DNA of 64,000 nucleotides from Podocnemis expansa (lineage: Eukaryota; Chordata; Testudines; Podocnemididae). Below the pieces are notes generated by a model, which made no database searches, was not told where the DNA came from, and was given only the letters and a program-made list of their open reading frames with translations. The stretch is taken from contig ML681964.1 of the NCBI GenBank assembly GCA_007922195.1, positions 1,533,101-1,597,100 of the forward strand, in the 5' to 3' direction. Positions 44,399 to 55,909 of the stretch are shown piece by piece (position 1 is the stretch's first letter; the number at the start of each line of letters is the position of its first letter). The position numbers were made by a program, and so were the translations under genes.

Positions 44399-44758
44399 GT
44401 TAGTAGATGAGCAGGTGAATGAGCCTTTGATGGAGTAGCAGGCTTGATTAGGACCTATGATGGTATCTATTGTGCAGATATGTAGGCAGACTTGGCAGCA
44501 TGGTTTGTTGCAGGGGTGTGTGCTTGCTTTAATGTTTCTGTTGTTAGATCTGTAATTGCTGGTATCTGTTTAAGATTGGGTGGCTGTCTATAGGCAAGGA
44601 GAGGTCTGTCTCCCAACACTTGAGAGAGAGAGGGATCATCTTTTAGAATAGGCTGTAGGTCCTTAATTATGTTGCAGAGGTCTGACTTGAGGTTTGGATG
44701 TAGTGACTAGTGGTGTTCTGTTGTTTTCTTTCTTGGGCTTCTCCTGTAGTAGATGACT

Positions 44759-45381
44759 TCAGGGAACCCGTCTAGCTCTGTGAATTTGTTTTCTTACTTC
44801 CCCAGGTGGGCACTGTAGTTTCAAGAATGTTTGATAGAGATCCTGAAGATGTCTGTCTCTGTCTGAGGGATCAGAGCAGATGCAGTTATATTTTAGGGCT
44901 TGGCTGTAGACAATGGATTGTGTGGTGTATTTAGGATGGAAGCTCAAGGGACGTAGGTAACTATACCGATCAGTAGGTTTTCGGTACAGGGTGGTGGTGA
45001 TTTATCTATCCCTGATTTGTACTCTAGTGTCAAGAAAGTGGATCTCCTGTGTGGAGTGTTCTAGGCTCAATTTGATGATGGAGTGGAAATTGTTGAAATC
45101 TCTATGAAAATCTTCAAGAGTATCCCTGCCATGCGTCCAGATGATGAAGATGTCATCAATGGAGCATAGGTAAAGAAAAAGTGTTTTGGGATGAGTCTTG
45201 AGGAAACGTTCTAAGTTGCCCATAAAAATGTTGGCATATTGTGGGGCCATGTGAGTGCCCATAGCAGTGCCACTGATTTGGAGGTATAAATTATCCTCAA
45301 ATCTGAAGTGGTTGTGGATGAGCACAAAGTTCAGTCACAAGCTGTGCTGTGGCATCATCTGGGATGGTTCTTCTAATAGTT
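44759..45381 (-). pseudogene. Penelope-like reverse transcriptase, central and C-terminal part (copy 2)
   Basis: The 45325-45002 frame has the B block (SGTAMGTHMAPQYANIFMG) and LYLCSIDDIFIIWTHGRD, the catalytic C motif with Ser replacing the Tyr of YIDD, then STQEIHFLDTRVQIRDR. The frame 44947-44759 (HPKYTTQSIVYSQALKYNRI-like text ending PPGEVRKQI) is the thumb or linker region. Stops separate the two. The hAT at 45382-45747 cuts off the A block upstream. Confidence 0.9.
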
Positions 45382-45747
45382 CAAGGGCATCACTGGCTGG
45401 GGAGGGCCCCGGGGCATGGCCCGCAGGCCCCACCCCCAGCCTGCAGGCCCCGCCTCCTGGATGGGGATGGGGCCAGGTGCCGCCATGGGCGGCCAGGCCC
45501 CGGATCCCTGGCTGGGGACGAGGCCGCTGCAGCCACCGGTGGCAAGGTCCTGGATCCCTGGCTGGGGACGGGGCTGCCGTGGCCGCCACTGGTGGCCAGG
45601 CCCCAGATCCCCAGCCGGGGATGGGGCCACCGTGGCCACCAGTGGCCAGGACCTGGATCTCCAGCCTGATTGGGCCGGAGATCCAGGGCACTGGCACTGG
45701 GGTTTGGGGCACGTGCCCTGGAGTGCCCAGCGCCAGCAACGCCCCTG
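45382..45747. mobile_element. GC-rich hAT-like MITE nested in Penelope copy 2 (GGCATCRCTG family)
   Basis: Left end CAAGGGCATCACTGG, right end CCAGCAACGCCCCTG. Target duplication TAATAGTT (45374-45381) against TAAGAGCT (45748-45755), 6 of 8. Penelope copy 1 keeps the empty site TAATAGTCTGTAATCC near 10090-10105, which proves the limits. Long frames on both strands are compositional. Confidence 0.93.
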
Positions 45748-45925
45748 TAAGAGCTTGTAATCCATCCTTGTGTGGGACATTGGTGTAAAGAACTTCTACA
45801 TCCATAGTGGCCAGAATGGTGTTTTCTGGAAGCTCACCAGTGGACTGTATTTTCCTCAGGAAGTCCGTGACATCTTGAAGATAGCTAGGGATGTTGATAA
45901 CATAGGGCCTGAGGAGGAAGTCCAC
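45748..45925 (-). pseudogene. Penelope-like reverse transcriptase, palm A block (copy 2)
   Basis: From 45925: LLRPYVINIPSYLQDVTDFL, STGELPENTILATMDVEVLY, TNVPHKDGLQ, the A block with its catalytic Asp. Homology ends where the nested hAT begins; the rest of this open frame is hAT sequence and is not a real protein. Confidence 0.9.
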
Positions 45926-46304
45926 ATAGCCAGATAGGCCGGGAATAAGAGTACCAATGCCTGAGATGATGGGGCGTCCAGGGTTTCCTTTTTTATGGAT
46001 TTTAGGTAGTAGAACATCCCTGGCCGGGGTTCTGGTGGTGTTTCAGTCCTTATATGTTCCTGTGCTGTCTTAGGGATTTTTTTGAGTAAGCGTTGTAATT
46101 CCTTTTGGTATTCCTCAGTGGGGTCAGAGGAAAATGATATGTAGGATGTTGTGTTGGAAGTTGTTTGTAAGCCTTCCGATCATAATCCAATTTATTCATG
46201 ATGACAACTGCACCTCCTTTGTCAGCCTCCTTAACTCTGACATTATTTTTTGCTGGACTAGACTAACACAGCTATCCCTTTGGAAATTGACAGAAAAATC
46301 ATAT

Positions 46305-47685
46305 AGATCATAACCCAGGGTGCACACATGCATCCCATGACAGAGATAAGTTTCCTAAGCATGCTATAGAATTTTATCTGTGTGACTAAATCAACAAGAA
46401 CTGGATAGTTATATCCCCATGAATCATCTTGAACTGCTATCTGTGGGTGTCAGCCTGACATCTTTAACTAGCACATTTTCCTCCAGCAAATATATATTAA
46501 AAAATCAGTTTCAGTGAAAGGGCAAACATGAAGTTCATCTAACATCCACACATCTAGGAAACAATTTTCACTGCTTGTCTTAGCAGTGTGATCATTTCCA
46601 TGTTGAAGATTATAGAGTGGTCTTAATCCTCTGTGACTCTACTCTTTGTTTTGCATCTTTTATAGTTAAGAGCAAAGCTGAAAAGCACTCAGAAACTTTC
46701 TAAGATGGAGTATATTTTCTTACATACAGATACCATCAGAAACAAAATAATTGAATGAGGCAGCTTGAACAATCACCCTTTTATTGCAGGCAACCAGAAT
46801 AGAAGAGGGGACCTATTTACCCTATTTTCAAAATCAACATGTCAAGGCAAGGAGTGCTGTCATTACAGAATATCAGTCAACACCCCCACCTACATTGTCC
46901 AATTATTATAGCTCTTCCTACAGAGAACATTGAGTAGAAAAATAGTACAGAATGAAGACCCCCTCCAATCTGTAATTGTGTTTAGCTAATTTAGAACAAT
47001 CAGCACAAATATAATCAAGTTTTATAGTTGAGGGCCCTTCCTTGAAAATGTTCTGACAGCAGGTTCTTCCCATTTAAACTAGAGGACTGCTAGGTCCTGT
47101 GCCTCAAATGGTCACATATCACATGCAGAAGAGTGCCAATTTCTCAGGTCCCAAATTTAAAGGCTTTAGAGTTAACTTGTATCCAATAAACTTGTACTGC
47201 CTTGGGAAATTGGAAGTCAGCAATAATCATGGATGTGTCATATGCTCCTAGGGGCACTGTGGGGCAAGGGTTGGGTTGAAATTTTCTGAATTTATTGTCT
47301 ATGCTGGAAAATGGTCTTTTTTTCCCCACAAATTAAATTTTTCACAGAGAAATTGTAGCTTGTGTCTAAACATTCCATTTTACACAAATTTGGTGACATT
47401 TTTTTTTAAAGGTCTGAATAATGTTACTGAAATCGTCACTGAAATTTTTCATTGACCCAAACGTGATTTTTGTTAAACAAATCTTTCAATAATATTTTTT
47501 GGGGGAAAATGTGATACTTTTGTTTTTTTCACCAAAACACCCAGTACGTTTCAAGTGAAGAATTAAACCAGCTACTGAAAACTGATGAATAAGAATGGGA
47601 TTAATAAGGTCAGCAGCAAAGATCTAAGAAAGCGGAGAGAGCTTATGCTGCAGGAGGGAGCTATATTTACAAAGGCGCATGAGTC
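46305..47685. other. Intergenic sequence
   Basis: AT-rich, no gene or repeat recognised. Confidence 0.5.
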
Positions 47686-47695
47686 ACTTGTAAGG

Positions 47696-47883
47696 CAGGA
47701 GTCTCAAACTCAAATCACCACAAGGGCCTCATGAGGACTAGTACGTTAGCCCGAGGGCTGCACCACTGAAACCTTTTCATACAACAATATTGCAAATATT
47801 GGTAACGCTAGTGTCATTGTGGGCAGCCAGAAATAGTTTTAGGGGGTGTGTGTGGCCCACGGGCTGCGTGTTTGAGACCCCTG
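47696..47883. mobile_element. hAT-like MITE, GGGGTCTCAAAC family (copy 4)
   Basis: Ends CAGGAGTCTCAAACTCAAAT and GTTTGAGACCCCTG. Flanks TTGTAAGG (47688-47695) and CTGCAAGG (47884-47891) agree at 6 of 8. Confidence 0.88.
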
Positions 47884-47891
47884 CTGCAAGG

Positions 47892-48378
47892 AGTGTGGAT
47901 GGGTTGGAGATGCTCAAGATGAATATACTGTGTGCATCAGTGCAATTTACTGAGAACAAGATATTTGTTTTAAGAGTTAAACCACCACTCTTAAAATGTG
48001 TAATATAAATAATTTGTATTTTTTCTTGATATGACATTACAGACTCTGTGAAGCATGGACATCCATCAGCAAACACATCATATAAATAATTAACAACTTC
48101 TGCTCTTAAACATCTACTTGACTGTATTAAAGTTCAACCAGGATAAGGCAAACTGTTCCTTCTCCACACTCTCATGCAAAAGAGCTGAATTAGGCCAGGA
48201 GGCTGAGCTCAACCAACCAATAAGGCTGCAAGCAGGCAAGATTCAGGCTGGAGATAGCTACTTAAGGAGAGGTTCCCTTGCACAGAAAGAGCTGGGGCCT
48301 GGGCAGGGCGAGGCAAGACTGTGGAAGATACCATGGAAGGGAAAGCACAAAACTGGCAGAACTAATCCCCAGGATGGC
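47892..48378. other. Intergenic sequence
   Basis: No gene or repeat recognised; frame 48118-48426 runs into the Penelope copy and is not convincing. Confidence 0.45.
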
Positions 48379-48394
48379 CAACAGGAGGTACAGC

Positions 48395-48799
48395 AAAAAA
48401 AAGACAAGAAGTCTTGTGGCACTTAAAGACTAACAGATTTATTTTTCCACATGAGCTTTCATGGGAGAAAATCCCACTTTGTCAGATGCTTCAAAGATGG
48501 GTGAATTTACAGAATGGAATGAAAATAAATGCAAGGAGGTGTAAAACACAGGATCAGGTCACACTAACAGAAAATCAGAGCAGTTGTTAGGTTCAAACCC
48601 TGGGAAGCCTGAAGTCAAATTACCTTTTGTAATGGGAAAAGAACCCATAGTCTTGATTCAATCTCCCACGAAAGCTCATGCGAAAACTAAATCTGTTAGT
48701 CTTTAAGTGCCACATGACTCCTTGTTTTTTTGTTGTTGTTGGGTTTTTTTTTTGTTTTTTTTTGCTGGACTAGACTAACGCAGCTATCCCTTTGGAAAT
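48395..48799 (+). mobile_element. Penelope-like copy, inverted upstream of its tail (405 bp)
   Basis: Flanked by CAACAGGAGGTACAGC (48379-48394) and CAACAGGAGGTGCAGC (48800-48815), 15 of 16. Antisense 3' end with hammerhead-like motif and 3' UTR, a switch near 48660, then sense GAAAGCTCATGCG, linker, GACTCCTTG, a long T/G-rich stretch, and tail to CCCTTTGGAAAT. The antisense hammerhead core has lost one core G (CTGACAA). Confidence 0.93.
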
Positions 48800-48815
48800 C
48801 AACAGGAGGTGCAGC

Positions 48816-49835
48816 TTGCAATAAATGGACCCTATCACAGTCAGGAAAAACAGATGTCTACTAATATAAACCAGAGCTACCTGTTTTTTCTTTGGCTTCT
48901 GTTTAGAGATTTATGCTATAAACAAGTTCAATGATTCTTTGGGGAAAATGGAACAGGTTTGTGTACTATGAATTGATGTTTATCCTGAAAAGTCAAGACA
49001 AAACCCCCTCATTCTTAAATTACAGACTTAGTGGTAAAAGAAATGGAGTGTTTGCTCCAACAGAGAAGGTGCTGTGGATGATGCTTTTGTAGAGCTATTA
49101 ATTTTGGGTGCCCAACATGAAGGCCTTTAGTGGCAGGAGCTCATTTTCAGTTGCATGGAAGCTCACTATCTTCTGGAAACCATGTTCTTTCCATGTGTTT
49201 CAGGTAGGTCACCCCAAAATGGAAGTGCCTAAAATCACTAGTCAATTGAAAATCTAGCCTGAGACACCATGGATTACAGTGAATATTAATGAGGTTTGAT
49301 TGTCAGTATTGCAAATTACTGCCCTCATGCTGAAAAAAACAAAAACTATCTGAATATTAATACTCCCAGTTCATTCTTTTGCAACTAATTAATTCTATAA
49401 TGAAAGATAGGCTTCTTGCTTTAATAAGAAGGATTCTTGAATTACATGGACAGAAGCATGCAGACTCAGGGAGACATTACAAAATATCATAAACACAGTC
49501 CTTTTAAAAACATTCAAACTCTATGTAGAGCATATGCACCTACATAAAGAGATAGAAACCTCATGGGGTAAACAGCAATATACTGAATTTCCTGAATCCT
49601 CTAATTTCTTTTTTAATCCAATTACTGTGCAACTAAATGTTTTCTTTTGGCAATGGAAACTGTGCTAAGACAGACAAATCGTTAACTTCATAACATGCAT
49701 GATGTAATAAATTTTCACTAGTTGTTCTTCCTAGTTCATGAATCTAAAACTTCCATATGTACAATTATTTAAAACTGTGGCCGGGTGTTTTACATAGCAC
49801 ATATCTGATATTTCAGGTGTAATTCTGAGGGAAAG
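48816..49835. other. Intergenic sequence
   Basis: No gene or repeat recognised. Confidence 0.5.
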
Positions 49836-49839
49836 CTGC

Positions 49840-50155
49840 TCACCACTGCAGTGGGATATTGTCATTGCGGCACTTTTCGGTGGCAGTCAAAGGGAGATAC
49901 GCAAGATATGTAAAATACCTTGCATATCTCCTTTCAAGTTAGTAATTCCCACTTACCTCCCTGTCCACACTGCGCTAAGTCCAATGGACATGCCATCCGT
50001 TTGACTTAGCGATACTCTGCATACCGGGCTGGAGTTACTGAGTTGAACGGTAGGTTGACTGAGCACATCTTGACTGACCACTCAGTTGAACCCCAAAGAG
50101 CAAACTGATGGCTGTGAATTTGTCACTGTCAGTGTAGAGTTGGCTTTAGTTCCTG
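49840..50155. repeat. Fold-back MITE-like repeat
   Basis: The central hairpin pairs 49890-49905 with 49919-49933. CTGTCCACACTGCGC and TCACTGTCAGTGTAGAG echo the ends of 26572 and 30575. Outer limits are approximate. Confidence 0.45.
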
Positions 50156-50159
50156 ATCC

Positions 50160-51065
50160 TACAAAAGAACATTTGTACATGCTTAAATTTGTGCTATGGA
50201 TAGCTCCCCTGGAGTTAAGAAAAGCACTCTTAGTGAGCGAAGTTAAGCTCTCATACATGTCCTTGCAGAATTAGGGGTTTTGACTGAAACACTCTGGGGG
50301 CAAGGACCATTTTTTGTCATGTATGTGCACAATCATGATGCCAGCCATAGTAGAGTAGCAGTCCCTGACTAGGTCTCTTGGTATTAATACACACATATAA
50401 TCAAAATAACCAGGAAGGAATGCTTCACCCAAGCCTTTTCAATGTATTCTTGCATGATTCTGTGTTTTATACAAACATCATGTAATGTTTATTTAGTAAC
50501 TGAGCCCAACTCAGACACCTGGAAGAAAATACCACCTTCATTAGTGACAAATAGATTATTTGTTTCTTGATAAAGAGTGAGAGACAAAACCAATTAGGAT
50601 ACTCCTCCTGTGCTGTCATTACAGAGCAAAACTATTGCCATTAAATGAAGTTCATAGTCACTGTAAGATGTCCCAGAATCAATGAAAGAGTTTCATTGGC
50701 AAGCACTGCATACTGACTTTGACATATGCATGTGATATTCTCTTCATGGGATGTTCTATTCAGTTCTTGGGGCTATTCATTTTGGATTATTTCAACTGGT
50801 GTTCATAGACTGATTAATTAATTACACGACTATGGCAGGTGTAGTATGTTATAGGTCTAAGTCCTTCTTGGTTACTCTGAAGGAGTGAGATCCTACATCA
50901 GGAGGAAAATGGTATAAATGACTTCTAAGAATCTGAGAAAAAAGAACTGGGGCAGAAATTAAAATGTATTCTTCACCTTTTTAAACATAACTGTCTAGAA
51001 ATAGAAGCAGCTGGACTTACTGCTTTAAAGTAATTTAAATTGCTAATAGCCTGTTTTGTGGTTGA
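50160..51065. other. Intergenic sequence
   Basis: No gene or repeat recognised. Confidence 0.5.
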
Positions 51066-51079
51066 TATGAATATTGCTA

Positions 51080-51500
51080 ATATTTCTGACCCTAAAGGAG
51101 TTTAATCTGTTATGCTACATTACTGAAAGAAGAAGAGGTGCTTTGATCATGGTCTGCAAGTACCTACAGAGGGAAAAGATAGCCAATACCAAAGTGATCT
51201 TTAAGTTAGCAGTTGAAGGCATGACAGGATCCAGTGGCCAGAAGTTGAAATTAGAAAAATTCTAAGTGGAAACAAGGCACATTTTAAACTATTAGAACAT
51301 TTTATCAAGAAACATGGGGGATTCTCCATCAATTTGAAATCCACAAATCAAGATTATCTAACAATATCATACAAATCATGCTCAGATTAATGTAGTGTGA
51401 TGTTAAAAGTACAGGGTGATATTCTATAGTCTGTATTATGCAGATGGTCAGAAGAGTGTGCCACAATGTCCCTTCTTGGTTTAAAATCTATGACTCTTGA
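51080..51500 (+). repeat. Old CR1/L3-type LINE 3' end
   Basis: GAGGTGCTTTGATCATGGTC, TGCAAGTACCTACAGAGG, GGATCCAGTGGCCAGAAGTT, GATTCTCCATCAATTTGAAA and TGTCCCTTCTTGGTTTAAAA then TCTATGACTC are in the usual order for an old CR1-like 3' end (last ORF2 residues, then UTR). The 63-codon frame at 51074-51265 is a scrap of its ORF2 C-terminus. Confidence 0.8.
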
Positions 51501-51509
51501 TAGAATGAC

Positions 51510-51980
51510 AGATGGGTAAATTCGAGAGACTCAAGAGGAATTGCTCACTAGGGAATCTGTGGAATCAATTTAGAAGAGGGAGAACCTCCGCATTGTGTTG
51601 CTCCCCCGGCTGCCTTCTATCTTGAAAGTGCAACAGATTATAAAGAGTATGACAGCAAAAAAAGATCTCATGGTTCTTGAAAAGATTATTTTATGCATGC
51701 AACCCTTCCCATCTCTCTTGCAATTTAAACAAATAGATCATATTTCTGCAAAAGCTATTCCTTACGCTCCAGTTTTCTTTAGCATAACTGTGTGGTTTGG
51801 TAATTGGCCCTTGAGTTTAGCTTCAGAAAAATACTGTACAACTGTAGGGGGAAGTTTTTCAGTATTGTATGTTAATTTGTGTGTTGTTATGGTATGTTTA
51901 TGTTCGGGAATCCTCCTCCCCAGAGATGGGAGTCAGTCTGTCTGTTATATAGCTGGGGTATTGTGTAATAGTTGCCAATG
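51510..51980. other. Intergenic sequence
   Basis: The 128-codon plus frame at 51595-51981 has no recognised similarity and no splice context. Confidence 0.4.
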
Positions 51981-51984
51981 AGTG

Positions 51985-53720
51985 ACAGAGTAGCTTGGCA
52001 GGCAGCCAAGCGCTCTAGCCTGCCTGGTGACAGAGAGCGTCATGCACAGCAGAAGGGGTCTGAGTGCAGTGTTTCTAGAACATGCTGCATGGACTTTAAT
52101 GAGAGGCCGTCTGTGGTGGGAAAAGGGCACACGATGATTGGACTGTAAGCTTGTTTGTAAGGGAGATTCTGCTGAGGGAAGGGGGTCTCCGGAGCAGGAA
52201 TCCCTAGAAGAGAGGAGTCATCGCGGGGGCTCCATGCTAGTCTGTGTCACTGGAGACCAGGAGCTTCAAGATCCCTTGAGATCGCTCGTCTGAGACCCTG
52301 GTTTACAGGACCAGAAGCTCAGCAGAGGGCTGTGTCGAATCTCAGGGAGGCTTTGAAGAGGGAAAAGTCCTCGAAGAATGGAGGCCTTTGAACTTTTGCT
52401 GAACTTTGTAGAGACTCCATATATGGACTCTGTTTAGGGGTGAATGTCTTAACTTAGGACCTGACCACCAATAGTCAGAAGACGATGTCTCATGTTAGGA
52501 GAACACAGGTTCAAGGGGACTGACGGACTCACAGCAGGTGTAAGGGGACTGATATCCACTTACTGAAACTGAATGGGCTTTTTCGATTGGCCACTCCAGC
52601 CTGGAAGCAGGACTGGGAAACAGACAGCCCCAAGGCCAGTGGGAGGGACCAGTGTTCCAGGATGGCCTGACTGACTGGCTGGACAGGCCAATGAGGGAGC
52701 CAGGAGAGTGCTCCCCCACCCCTGAGCTGAAACTGGAGGCTGGACATGCCTGGGCAAGCCAGAGTGTGTGGAGCTGAGCTAAGGAGGAAGCACTAAGCAG
52801 CCAGCAGCTGGGAGCCAGAGAACCCAGGAAAGGGGGCCAGGCTGGGCTGATTTGTGCAGAGCAGACCCCACAGCAGCTGGACCAGCAGAAAGCTGAGTCA
52901 AGTTGAGCAGAGCAGAGCTGGAGCCAGAGCCAGAGCCAGTGTTGTCCGAAGCTGGGTGCAGGAGACAAGAGAAGGAGCCAAGGGGCTGAGCTGACCTGTG
53001 CAGAGCCAAGGCAGGAGGACCAGAGGAGCCCGAGGAGCGCCCCAGAGAGCCACACAGAACCCGAGCAGCGGCTGGGAGCCAGAGCTGCAGCCACCTGGAG
53101 CTGGGTGTGGTGAGCAGCTGGGGACAGCGAAGGGGGGCTGACGCTGGGAAGAAGGGCCCTGCCCCTGGAGCTTGGGGATGTGTGGCCACAGCCAGAGCCT
53201 GCATCTGACCCCCTGCATCATCCAGTCATAGCCAGGCCTGGGCAGGAGGCTTGGGGGGGTGGGGGCTGACGCTGGGAAGAAGGGCCCTGCCCCTGGAACT
53301 TGGGGACGTGTGGCCAAGAGTCAGCATCTGACCCCCTGGAGCATCCAGTCGCAGCCAGGCCTGGGCAGAGGGCTTGCAACATGGAGAACAGACTGTGAGA
53401 CTGTTCCTCAGGCCCCAGAGACTCTGTGCGTAGTGCCCCACACCAGGGGGTGGCACTGGGGGTTTATTTTTCAACTTTTTCCACATTTCTCTATTTTCTG
53501 ATTGGGTTTTTATTTCTGTGTGCTTAAATAAATTGTATTACTTTGAACTGTATATAGTGGTGGGCCAGAAGAGTGGTCAGTGCAGTCAGCACCCCAGAGT
53601 GGGGACAGCCAAGCCCTGTCCTGAGAGACCACGATAAGATTGGGGGGTCAGACCCCCAGAAACTCTGGAGCCCAGCCTTGTCGGGGTTACAGGGACTCCT
53701 CCACACAGGAAATTGGGAGG
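51985..53720. repeat. GC-rich purine-skewed block, possible old LTR or composite repeat
   Basis: Marked change of base composition from neighbours, rich in CAGAGC/CCAGAGCCAG motifs. It ends in a T-rich stretch with AATAAA-like AAATAAATTGTATT (53524-53540), then GTGGGCCAGAAGAG. This could be the U3/R part of a long LTR on the plus strand, but I see no paired LTR, primer site or gag/pol. Minus-strand frames of up to 199 codons follow from the CAG/CTG-like skew. Confidence 0.35.
53137..53385. repeat. Two-copy tandem duplication, period 128 bp
   Basis: GCTGACGCTGGGAAGAAGGG starts at 53137 and again at 53265; CATCTGACCCCCTG and AGCCAGGCCTGGGCAG also recur. The copies are about 90% alike with small indels. 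Confidence 0.92.
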
Positions 53721-53724
53721 GGAG

Positions 53725-55310
53725 CCTTTGAGGTCAGGCAGGCCTCTGAGTAAAGGAAGTGGAAGCAAGGACCCAGATCCTTTTGCTTACCCACCTTCAC
53801 TGGGATGGTATACAAGCCTAGAAAGTTCCCCACAATAGTGAGTCCATTTGCCCTGCTTGCACAGGGATCACGATGGGAACTGAAGCCAAACCCCCCTAGG
53901 GGTGAAGACAAACTGACTAAATACTGGGGTGCGGGGGAGGTCAGAAGAGAGTGGTGTATTGTGGTTTCCATTATCTTATTGATAACAACTGTGGTTGTTG
54001 CACTCATTCATACAGTTGATGTTTATAACAAACCTTTACCTTGTTCACTTACCATGAGCCTGGTTGATTTCTCATGCAGGGGTGCTCAGGTTGATAGATG
54101 CCTGAGAGACAGAGAATTTTTCTTGTAACACAACTTTTCTCCTCTTAAGTACTGAGCTTTCCTTGAAAATCAGGATTCAGATCAGCATTTCCTTTGCTAA
54201 ATGTTAACACTGAAATCTGTTTGCACCGCAGTTGTCAGACTAAGATCAATAACATTTTATACATATATAAATAAGAGGGCCAAATTAAAAACTCACACCA
54301 GATAGGACATACAGAGTTCTGATATTTAACCTAGTGGGTCAGGAACATGAAAACAGTATATTAAAATGAGGAATGGATATATCCCTACAAACAGATCAGT
54401 AAGAGAATATTTCCATAAACACAAGGAACACGATGACTCTATTTGTATTCATAAGACATTTTTATGCTCAAAAGAATGCACTAAAATAAATGGACCAAAT
54501 GCATCCCTAGTTTAAGTATACATTTAATTCAAATGTAATCAAAAGCAGGGCACAAAATTAATCTCCAGTGCTTTAACATATATTAAAAAATTAAGGTCTT
54601 AAACTGTAACTGCATATGGGCATAGTTTTAACATTAAAAATAGATGCATTAAAAAGCAACCTGAAAAGTTTTTGATAGCTTCTAATAAAGACTCCTTTCC
54701 TGCAAGAACAGGTTAAGGAGGCTGGATTATGCACCCTTCTTCAGGTGTCTCATATGAACTCAGGCAGGGAAAGTGTAAAACCTGAATTTTTCAGGCAAAT
54801 TCAGGAAGATATTTCAAAATATATAATTTATTTCTGTATATTTAAATATTTTAAAATCCCTATATATTCTGTTGGTAATTTAGTAATTTAGGCTGGATTT
54901 TCAAAGTTGCGAGAAGGAGTCAGGCATTCAAACTGCATTGGATTTCAGTGTGATTCACTCTCTTACCTCCATTAGATTTCTTTGAAAATCCCAGATTTAA
55001 ACAGTATAGTTTGAAAGTTTTAAGACCTTAAAATGTAGATCAGAAATGGAGTCCTGATGGCAAACCTTGTCAGACTGTTGAGACTGGCATCAACTGATGC
55101 ACCGTAGGTTGTGTTTGTCAGGAATACAAACACTGGCCCATTAATGACCTGCCTGACAGTGAACAGATACAAAAGTTAACTTTGCACAAGTTCTCATCTA
55201 TCAACCCAGTTGACAATATTCTGAGCTACATTACAAAAAGGTTTCCCTGCTACTTTAATGGAAATGGGAAAACTGATGAGGCCCCTGTGCTTCTCAAGAG
55301 AAAAGAAGAC
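53725..55310. other. Intergenic sequence
   Basis: No gene or repeat recognised. Confidence 0.5.
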
Positions 55311-55326
55311 TATTAGCAGAATTAAT

Positions 55327-55355
55327 TTCAGAGGGGTAGCAGAGTTAATCTACTG
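55327..55355 (-). mobile_element. 29-bp Penelope-type tail-only insertion
   Basis: GCAGAATTAAT flanks it exactly at 55316-55326 and 55356-55366. The insert on the minus strand is a degenerate tail, ending GCTACCCCTCTGAA. It is a very early truncation of a related or older tail variant. Confidence 0.75.
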
Positions 55356-55369
55356 GCAGAATTAATGTT

Positions 55370-55890
55370 TCCCATTTGGTGACTGAAATAATTTGGGGAG
55401 AATATCTTGGTAAAAATTAGGGAACCTGAGCTCTTTGGTGCATAGTCCCTACAAATCAGTAGGGGAAAATGGCTTGCTGTATTTAAACAGTGTTAGTGTG
55501 GTTACACTGCAGGCTATTCCATGAAGAAGATTAAAGCCAGGTCCTCAGCTAATGGAGCAATGCCTATTTACATTAAGCAGAGTTACTTCAGCTGAGAAGC
55601 TGATTCTAAGTATGAAGGGGAAAATTCCACCCTGACTATAACTAATTACTTACACTTGAGGTGAATTTAGTCCATAGACATTACAGAAATGACTGACAAT
55701 GACAAATATAGGGCAGTCTCCATTTGCTAGATCCATAATTTAAAGAGCACTACAATATTTTCAAAATCTTATCTGTTAGAGGTGGGTACACAATTTGCAA
55801 ACATATCCAATTCATATCTAATGTGGTGAATTGTCTGTAGTTCTTTGAATATAAAATTAGAGAAAGGATGTATTATTGTTCACCAAATTC
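55370..55890. other. Intergenic sequence
   Basis: No gene or repeat recognised. Confidence 0.5.
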
Positions 55891-55909
55891 ACAGACATTC
55901 ATTCTGACA

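Larger units (their letters stand above)
43874..46290 (+). mobile_element. Long Penelope-like copy 2 with inverted body, flanked by a 13-bp duplication
   Basis: CAGAAAAATCATA flanks it exactly at 43861-43873 and 46291-46303. The conserved tail is at the high end on the plus strand (GCTGGACTAGACTAACACAG, then CTATCCCTTTGG). The whole body is antisense to that tail: the 3' linker (AGGAGTCGTGTGGCAC) abuts the left duplication, followed by the hammerhead-like motif, endonuclease and reverse transcriptase, all on the minus strand. A 366-bp hAT (45382-45747) is nested within. Inactive because of frameshifts, but the full outline is clear. Confidence 0.93.

Noticed and set aside
52495..53317. Minus-strand frames of 139-199 codons
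   Set aside because: Ser/Leu/Trp-rich translation of a purine-skewed repeat; no similarity to a known protein and no matching splice signals.
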